From: Sedimentitalea nanhaiensis DSM 24252
GTDB lineage: Bacteria > Pseudomonadota > Alphaproteobacteria > Rhodobacterales > Rhodobacteraceae
Assembly: GCF_000473225.1 (NCBI RefSeq)
Contig: NZ_KI421509.1
Coordinates: forward strand, 481,470-545,469
Length of the DNA: 64,000 bases
Direction of reading: 5' to 3'
The translations under genes were made by a program, and so were the position numbers. Shown piece by piece: positions 59,642 through 64,000 of this stretch. The notes below the pieces were generated by a model. The model made no database searches, had not been told where the DNA came from, and saw only the letters and a program-made list of their open reading frames with translations. The first letter of the stretch is position 1, and every line of letters starts with the position of its first letter.

Positions 59642-60363
59642 CCGTGATACCCGCGCCGGTGACCGCACAGGCCCGGCAGATCGAGGCGATCCTGTTTGAC
59701 AAGGACGGCACCCTGTTTGATTTCGGCGCCACGTGGGAGGTCTGGGCGCAGGCCTTGTTGCTGCGCCTGTGCACGCAGGATGCGGACCGTGCCGCCGCGG
59801 CGGGCTGGGGGATCGGGTTTGATATGAAAGCCTGCCGTTTCCTGCCCGACAGCATCGCGATTGCCGGTACGGCGGGGCAGGTGGCCGAGGCATTGGCGCC
59901 GCATGTGCCCGACCTGTCCGTCGCCCAGGTGCTGGCGATGCTGAATGACGAGGCCGAACGGACGCCCCAGGTGGAGGCGGTCCCCCTGGGGCCGTTTCTG
60001 GATCGGCTGCGCGGTCTCGGATTAAAGCTGGGCGTGGCCACCAATGACGCGGAAAACCCGGCGCGGGCGCATCTGGGGGCCGCCGGGGTGATCGACCGGT
60101 TCGATTTTATTGCCGGGTTCGACAGCGGTCATGGCGCCAAGCCCGGCCCGGGGCAGTTGCTGGCCTTTGCCAAGGCCGTCGGGGTCGCGCCGCATCTGGT
60201 GGCGATGGTCGGGGACAGCAGCCACGATCTGATCGCAGGGCGCAGCGCCGGGATGGTCACGGTTGGCGTTCTGACCGGAATCGCGGATGCCGGGGACCTG
60301 GCCGCCTTTGCAGATGTGATCCTGCCGGACATCAGTCACCTGCACGCATGGCTGGGCCGCTGA
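59638..60363 (+). CDS. HAD-family phosphatase (phosphoglycolate phosphatase-like)
   Basis: A 241-residue HAD hydrolase with motif I LFDKDGTLFDFGATW (nucleophile Asp), a cap region, motif II LGVATNDAE, motif III Lys region AKPGPGQLLAFAKAVG and motif IV VGDSSHDLIAGRSAG. It resembles Gph-type phosphoglycolate phosphatases. ATG 59638 overlaps the DUF3572 stop; the longer frame is not used. Same strand as the MttB-like gene. Confidence 0.87.
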   Translation: MTVIPAPVTAQARQIEAILFDKDGTLFDFGATWEVWAQALLLRLCTQDADRAAAAGWGIGFDMKACRFLPDSIAIAGTAGQVAEALAPHVPDLSVAQVLAMLNDEAERTPQVEAVPLGPFLDRLRGLGLKLGVATNDAENPARAHLGAAGVIDRFDFIAGFDSGHGAKPGPGQLLAFAKAVGVAPHLVAMVGDSSHDLIAGRSAGMVTVGVLTGIADAGDLAAFADVILPDISHLHAWLGR

Positions 60364-60491
60364 TCGCGGGGCGCTTGCGCCTGGATGGGTTCGACGCTTT
60401 CTGACCCAAAAACGACGCGCCACGTCGCGAACTGAGCGGAACTTTCCCAAATCCGGGTGCTTGCTTGCAGGGGAAGCCGAAGGAGAGTGAC

Positions 60492-62051
60492 ATGGCGGAC
60501 GGTGCAGGACGCAAGCGGCGGGGCGGCGGGCGTGCGGGCAATGCGGCGCGGCGCGGCGGGGTGGTGATCGAACAGATGCCGTGGCACCCGCCGATCAACA
60601 TCGACCGGCCAGTGGAACCGCTGAACGAAGAGGGGGTCGCGGCGGTTCACGAGGGCGCAATGCAGATCCTCGAAGATATCGGCATTGCGATCCTGAACCC
60701 CGAGGCGCTGGAACTCTTTCGCGAGGCCGGGTGTTCGATCGATGGAGACGTGGTGCGGTGCAGTCGCGAATTCATCATGGAGATGGTCGGCAAGGCCCCC
60801 GACACATTCACCCTGACACCGCGCAATCCCGACCGTCAGATTACGGTGGGCGGCAATACGCTGTTGTTCGGCAATGTCAGTTCGCCGCCCAACTATTGGG
60901 ACATGGAGATCGGCAGAAAGGTTCCAGGCACACGAGAAATGTGCCGCAACCTGTTGAAATTAACGCAATATTTTAACTGCATACATTTTGCGGGAGGCTA
61001 TCCGGTCGAGCCGGTCGATTTGCATGCCAGCGTGCGCCATCTGGACGTTCTGTATGACAAGCTGACGCTGACCGACAAGGTGATGCATGCCTATTCCCTG
61101 GGCAAGGAGCGGGTCGAGGATGTGATGGAAATGGTTCGCATCGCCGGCGGGCTGACACATGAGGAGTTTGACGCAACCCCCCGGATGTACACGAATATCA
61201 ATTCCACATCGCCGTTGAAACACGACTATCCGATGTTGGATGGCTGGATGCGGCTGGCACGGCGCGGTCAGGGGTTGGTGGTGACGCCGTTCACGCTGGC
61301 CGGGGCAATGGCGCCGGTGACCATGGCGGGGGCGGTGACGCAATCGCTGGCCGAGGGGCTGATCGCCATCGCGCTGGCGCAATACATCAACCCCGGTTGT
61401 CCCTGTGTGATCGGCACTTTCACCAGCAACGTCGACATGAAGTCGGGCGCACCGGCCTTTGGCACGCCCGAATATATGCGCGCCACGCAGATGACCGGGC
61501 AGTTGGCGCGGTTTTATGGGTTGCCGATGCGGTCCTCCGGCGTTTGCGCGGCAAATGTGCCGGACGGGCAGGCGATGTGGGAAACCTCTAACAGCCTGTG
61601 GGCGGCGGTGCAGTCGGGCACCAACATGGTCTATCACGCCGCCGGCTGGCTTGAGGGCGGGTTGATCGCCAGCCCGGAGAAATTCATAATGGATTGCGAG
61701 GTCTTGCAGCAGATACAACGCTATATGGATCCGATGATCTGCGCCACAGGGCCAGATGAGATCGCGCTGGATGCGATCCGGGCGGTGGGCAATACGGGAC
61801 ATTTCTTTGGAATTCAGCACACCCAGGACCGGTATGAAACCGCATTCTATCAGCCGTTCCTGAGCGACTGGAAAAACTACGAAGGCTGGGAAGTCGCTGG
61901 CGGCATCTGGACACCGGAGCGCGCGCATCACCTGTTCAAGGAGATCATCGCCAGTTTCGAGGAACCGCCGATGGATGTGGCGATCCGCGAGGAACTGGCC
62001 GCCTTTGTCGCCAAACGCAAGGAAGAGGGTGGCGCACCGACCGATTTCTGA
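60492..62051 (+). CDS. Trimethylamine methyltransferase (MttB) family protein, non-pyrrolysine type
   Basis: A 519-residue MttB/COG5598 protein (EEGVAAVHEGAMQILEDIGI, FGNVSSPPNYWDME, NTNSTSPL-like INSTSPLKHDYPMLDGWM, AAGWLEGGLIASPEKFI). Members without pyrrolysine demethylate quaternary amines such as glycine betaine, proline betaine or carnitine in corrinoid systems. No in-frame TAG occurs. The N terminus carries a basic extension rich in Arg/Gly. AGGAGAG precedes ATG 60492. No MtbC-type corrinoid protein or activase is in the window. Confidence 0.87.
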   Translation: MADGAGRKRRGGGRAGNAARRGGVVIEQMPWHPPINIDRPVEPLNEEGVAAVHEGAMQILEDIGIAILNPEALELFREAGCSIDGDVVRCSREFIMEMVGKAPDTFTLTPRNPDRQITVGGNTLLFGNVSSPPNYWDMEIGRKVPGTREMCRNLLKLTQYFNCIHFAGGYPVEPVDLHASVRHLDVLYDKLTLTDKVMHAYSLGKERVEDVMEMVRIAGGLTHEEFDATPRMYTNINSTSPLKHDYPMLDGWMRLARRGQGLVVTPFTLAGAMAPVTMAGAVTQSLAEGLIAIALAQYINPGCPCVIGTFTSNVDMKSGAPAFGTPEYMRATQMTGQLARFYGLPMRSSGVCAANVPDGQAMWETSNSLWAAVQSGTNMVYHAAGWLEGGLIASPEKFIMDCEVLQQIQRYMDPMICATGPDEIALDAIRAVGNTGHFFGIQHTQDRYETAFYQPFLSDWKNYEGWEVAGGIWTPERAHHLFKEIIASFEEPPMDVAIREELAAFVAKRKEEGGAPTDF

Positions 62052-62148
62052 GAGGCTCCGGCGTGGCCATGGCCAGCAGCGCAAGCATTGCCAAGGTCGA
62101 TGGTTTTGCGGTTTAAGCAGAGACAGAGGACTCGCAGGAGCAAAAGTC

Positions 62149-62757
62149 ATGTCGGTTGAATTTCTGATGACCTCGCTTGTCGTGGTGCTGTTGCCCGGAA
62201 CCGGCGTCATTTATACTCTGGCCATCGGTCTTGGGCGCGGATTCAGGGCCAGCGTTGCAGCGGCGTTCGGGTGTACGCTTGGCATCGTTCCCGCTGCGGT
62301 GGCCAGTATCATCGGTCTGGCGGCACTGCTGCACACCAGCGCGCTGGCGTTTCAGGTCGTCAAGTTCATGGGCGTTGCTTACCTGTTCTACATGGCCTGG
62401 AAGATCCTGAAAGACGACACGGTCATGGAGGTGTCGGAAAACAGGGAAGAAGCCAGCCATTTTCGCGTCGCGGCAACAGGCGCGGTGTTGAACGTCCTGA
62501 ACCCGAAATTATCCTTGTTCTTTCTGGCGTTCCTGCCCCAATTTATCTCGCCTGCTGCAACCAGCGCGACCCTGTCTCTGGTGGTGCTGGCGATGGTCTT
62601 TATGATCATGACGTTCGCGGTCTTCGTGGTCTATGGGGCGTTTGCTTCTTTTGCGAGAGATTTTGTCATTCGCCGCCCCTCGGTCATGAGTTGGATTAGA
62701 CGCTGTTTTGCCGGCACCTTTGGTTTTCTGGGTGCGAAGCTGGCGGTTTCCAACTAG
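62149..62757 (+). CDS. LysE-family amino acid exporter
   Basis: A 202-residue six-helix exporter of the LysE/RhtB family: MTSLVVVLLPGTGVIYTLAI at the N terminus (normally PGP, here PGT), AFGCTLGIVPAAVASIIGL, GVAYLFYMAWKILKD and NVLNPKLSLFFLAFLPQF. It starts 98 bp after the MttB-family gene; CAGGAG precedes the ATG. Exports amino acids such as homoserine, threonine or lysine; the substrate is unknown. Confidence 0.9.
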   Translation: MSVEFLMTSLVVVLLPGTGVIYTLAIGLGRGFRASVAAAFGCTLGIVPAAVASIIGLAALLHTSALAFQVVKFMGVAYLFYMAWKILKDDTVMEVSENREEASHFRVAATGAVLNVLNPKLSLFFLAFLPQFISPAATSATLSLVVLAMVFMIMTFAVFVVYGAFASFARDFVIRRPSVMSWIRRCFAGTFGFLGAKLAVSN

Positions 62758-62899
62758 GACAAAGGTGTCTTGGGGCGAGGAGCGGACAACCGCATCGACC
62801 TGTCGCGCTGTCGTCGGGGATCTTTGGTCTCACCACATGTCCGCGCATCGGGTGATACGATGACGATTATGAAGATGGCCGGATCATGACAGGCGAAAC

Positions 62900-64000
62900 A
62901 TGGCACTGAACAACGAACAGCAGATCGCCGTGCACCGCATGGTGCTGGCCGCCCTGGGGGCGGCGGCGGCGCTGGGGCTGTGGCTGCTGAGCGATCACTG
63001 GGACGACACGGCTTTGGCTGCGCCGGTTTTTCTGGCGCTGTTCATCTTTGTGCCGGTCTATTTCGGGGTGGCCCTGGCGTTGGCCGGGCCGGTTTCGGTC
63101 GGGCGTGCTTTGGCGGGGGCGCTGGCGCTGACCGTTCCCGTGACGGCTCTGGTCAGCCTTGCGGGGCTGCGGCAGGTGCAGGCGACCGATCTTCTGGACG
63201 ATCCGGCGATGCTGGGCGTGGCCGCGCTTTTGGTGCTGTTTTCCACGCCGTTCCTGTTGGTCTGGTTGCAGGATCGACCGTCCGTGTTGCGCTATGCCAG
63301 CCTGTTTGACGCGGCCTGGACCATGACGGTGCGCTATGTCGCCGCCTGGGCCTTTGTGGCGGTGTTCTGGTTGGTGGTCTTTTTGTCGGATTCGCTGCTC
63401 AAGCTGGTTGATATCGACGCGATTGGCCAGGTGCTGGGAACGGATTGGGCGCGGTTCGGGCTGAGCGGTGCGGTTCTGGGGTTGGGTCTGGCCGTGGTGG
63501 ACGAACTGCGCGACACGATCTCTCCATTTGTATTTCTGCGGCTGTTTCGGCTTTTGGTGCCGGTGGTTCTGGCCGTGGTGGCGGTGTTTCTGGTGGCGGT
63601 GCCGGTGCGGGGGCTGTCGGATCTGTTTGGCGATTTCTCGGCGGCGGGTCCGTTGATGGGGGCGGCGATTGCGGCGGTCACACTGATCAGCGTGGCTCTG
63701 GATCGCAGCGATGAGACCGCGGTGCGGACCCGTGGGTTGCGGGGGGCCACGCGCGGTCTGGCGCTTTTGTTGCCGTTGCTGGCCGCGCTGGCGGTCTGGG
63801 CGCTGGTGCTGCGGGTGCGTGACTATGGCTGGACCCCGGATCGGATTTTGGCGAGCCTGTTTGCGATGTTCCTGCTGGCCTATGGGCTGGGTTATGGTGC
63901 CGCGTGTCTTGGGCGCACCGGCTGGATGGCGCGCGTCCGCCGGGTCAATGTTGCGATGGCTTTGGCGGCCATCGCCGTTCTGGCGTTGTGGATGACGCCC
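62900..64000 (+). CDS. DUF4153 multi-pass membrane protein, 5' part (cut by window edge)
   Basis: An open frame begins with MALNNEQQIAVHRMVLAALG and runs without a stop to the window end (367 residues visible). At least ten hydrophobic helices are spread along it, in the style of DUF4153 proteins (FLRLFRLLVPVVLAVVAVF, RTRGLRGATRGLALLLPLL). Function unknown. GCGAAAC precedes ATG 62900. Confidence 0.8.
   Translation, partial: MALNNEQQIAVHRMVLAALGAAAALGLWLLSDHWDDTALAAPVFLALFIFVPVYFGVALALAGPVSVGRALAGALALTVPVTALVSLAGLRQVQATDLLDDPAMLGVAALLVLFSTPFLLVWLQDRPSVLRYASLFDAAWTMTVRYVAAWAFVAVFWLVVFLSDSLLKLVDIDAIGQVLGTDWARFGLSGAVLGLGLAVVDELRDTISPFVFLRLFRLLVPVVLAVVAVFLVAVPVRGLSDLFGDFSAAGPLMGAAIAAVTLISVALDRSDETAVRTRGLRGATRGLALLLPLLAALAVWALVLRVRDYGWTPDRILASLFAMFLLAYGLGYGAACLGRTGWMARVRRVNVAMALAAIAVLALWMTP

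Overview
The window is high-GC, densely packed chromosomal DNA from an alphaproteobacterium, almost certainly a marine Rhodobacteraceae (Roseobacter-group) bacterium. The evidence is a DMSP lyase DddP, a carnitine-to-glycine-betaine pathway with a dehydrogenase-thioesterase fusion, a TRAP transporter, a membrane-bound formate dehydrogenase with its DUF3305/DUF3306 accessory genes, and many small families typical of that group (DUF6494, DUF6505, DUF6314, DUF3572, DUF983). I found no rRNA, tRNA, CRISPR array, prophage or insertion sequence.

Layout. 1-7 kb: end of an MFS transporter, a YceI-like protein, a Tas-type aldo/keto reductase, then a GlxA/AraC-type regulator divergent from a carnitine operon (BKACE cleavage enzyme, two lipocalins, carnitine dehydrogenase-thioesterase). 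7-11 kb: XRE regulator with a palindromic operator, DUF2061 plus fatty acid desaturase, EamA transporter, NUDIX hydrolase, DUF983. 11.3-13.4 kb: EF-hand protein and an ECF sigma / membrane protein / periplasmic metal-sensor-like trio. 13.4-22.4 kb: two divergent LuxR-type regulators, a small membrane protein, a type I secretion ABC/HlyD pair and its large cysteine-containing RTX substrate. 22.4-37.3 kb: formate dehydrogenase region, with a PBP-like regulator, a WD40-cytochrome c fusion, FDH gamma/beta/alpha, Tat peptide, TorD-like chaperone, DUF3306, DUF3305, a ferredoxin-type protein, a cytochrome c, DUF6494, Mrp ATPase and two companions. 37.3-46.7 kb: flavin reductase and an acetate block (sensor-exonuclease, DUF294/CBS nucleotidyltransferase, acetate symporter, DUF4212, adenylate kinase, acetyl-CoA synthetase). 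47.2-50.3 kb: TRAP transporter. 50.4-56.7 kb: isolated FliG, TPR protein, an unlisted 52-aa secreted peptide, PurB, DUF6314, a broken bioY, a hydrolase-OsmC fusion and a small lipoprotein. 56.8-64 kb: L,D-transpeptidase, DddP, DUF3572, HAD phosphatase, MttB-family methyltransferase, LysE exporter and a DUF4153 protein cut by the window edge.

How it fits together. Carnitine, DMSP and possibly other methylated compounds are converted to betaine, acrylate/DMS and one-carbon units; formate can be oxidised by the periplasmic molybdenum FDH; acetate is imported and activated by Acs, with adenylate kinase positioned to recycle the AMP. The most unusual signal is regulatory: two distant sites (4308-4337 and 56288-56317) each carry three GTACATAC-like units at exactly 11-bp spacing, resembling the operator architecture of B12-dependent CarH/LitR light-responsive MerR regulators. 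One sits at a lipocalin pair and the other upstream of an OsmC-fusion hydrolase and a lipoprotein. Other points of interest are the cysteine-bearing RTX protein and its operon, the WD40-cytochrome c fusion in the FDH operon, a signalling-like module tied to acetate uptake, and a decayed bioY ending in an abnormal GC-rich segment.
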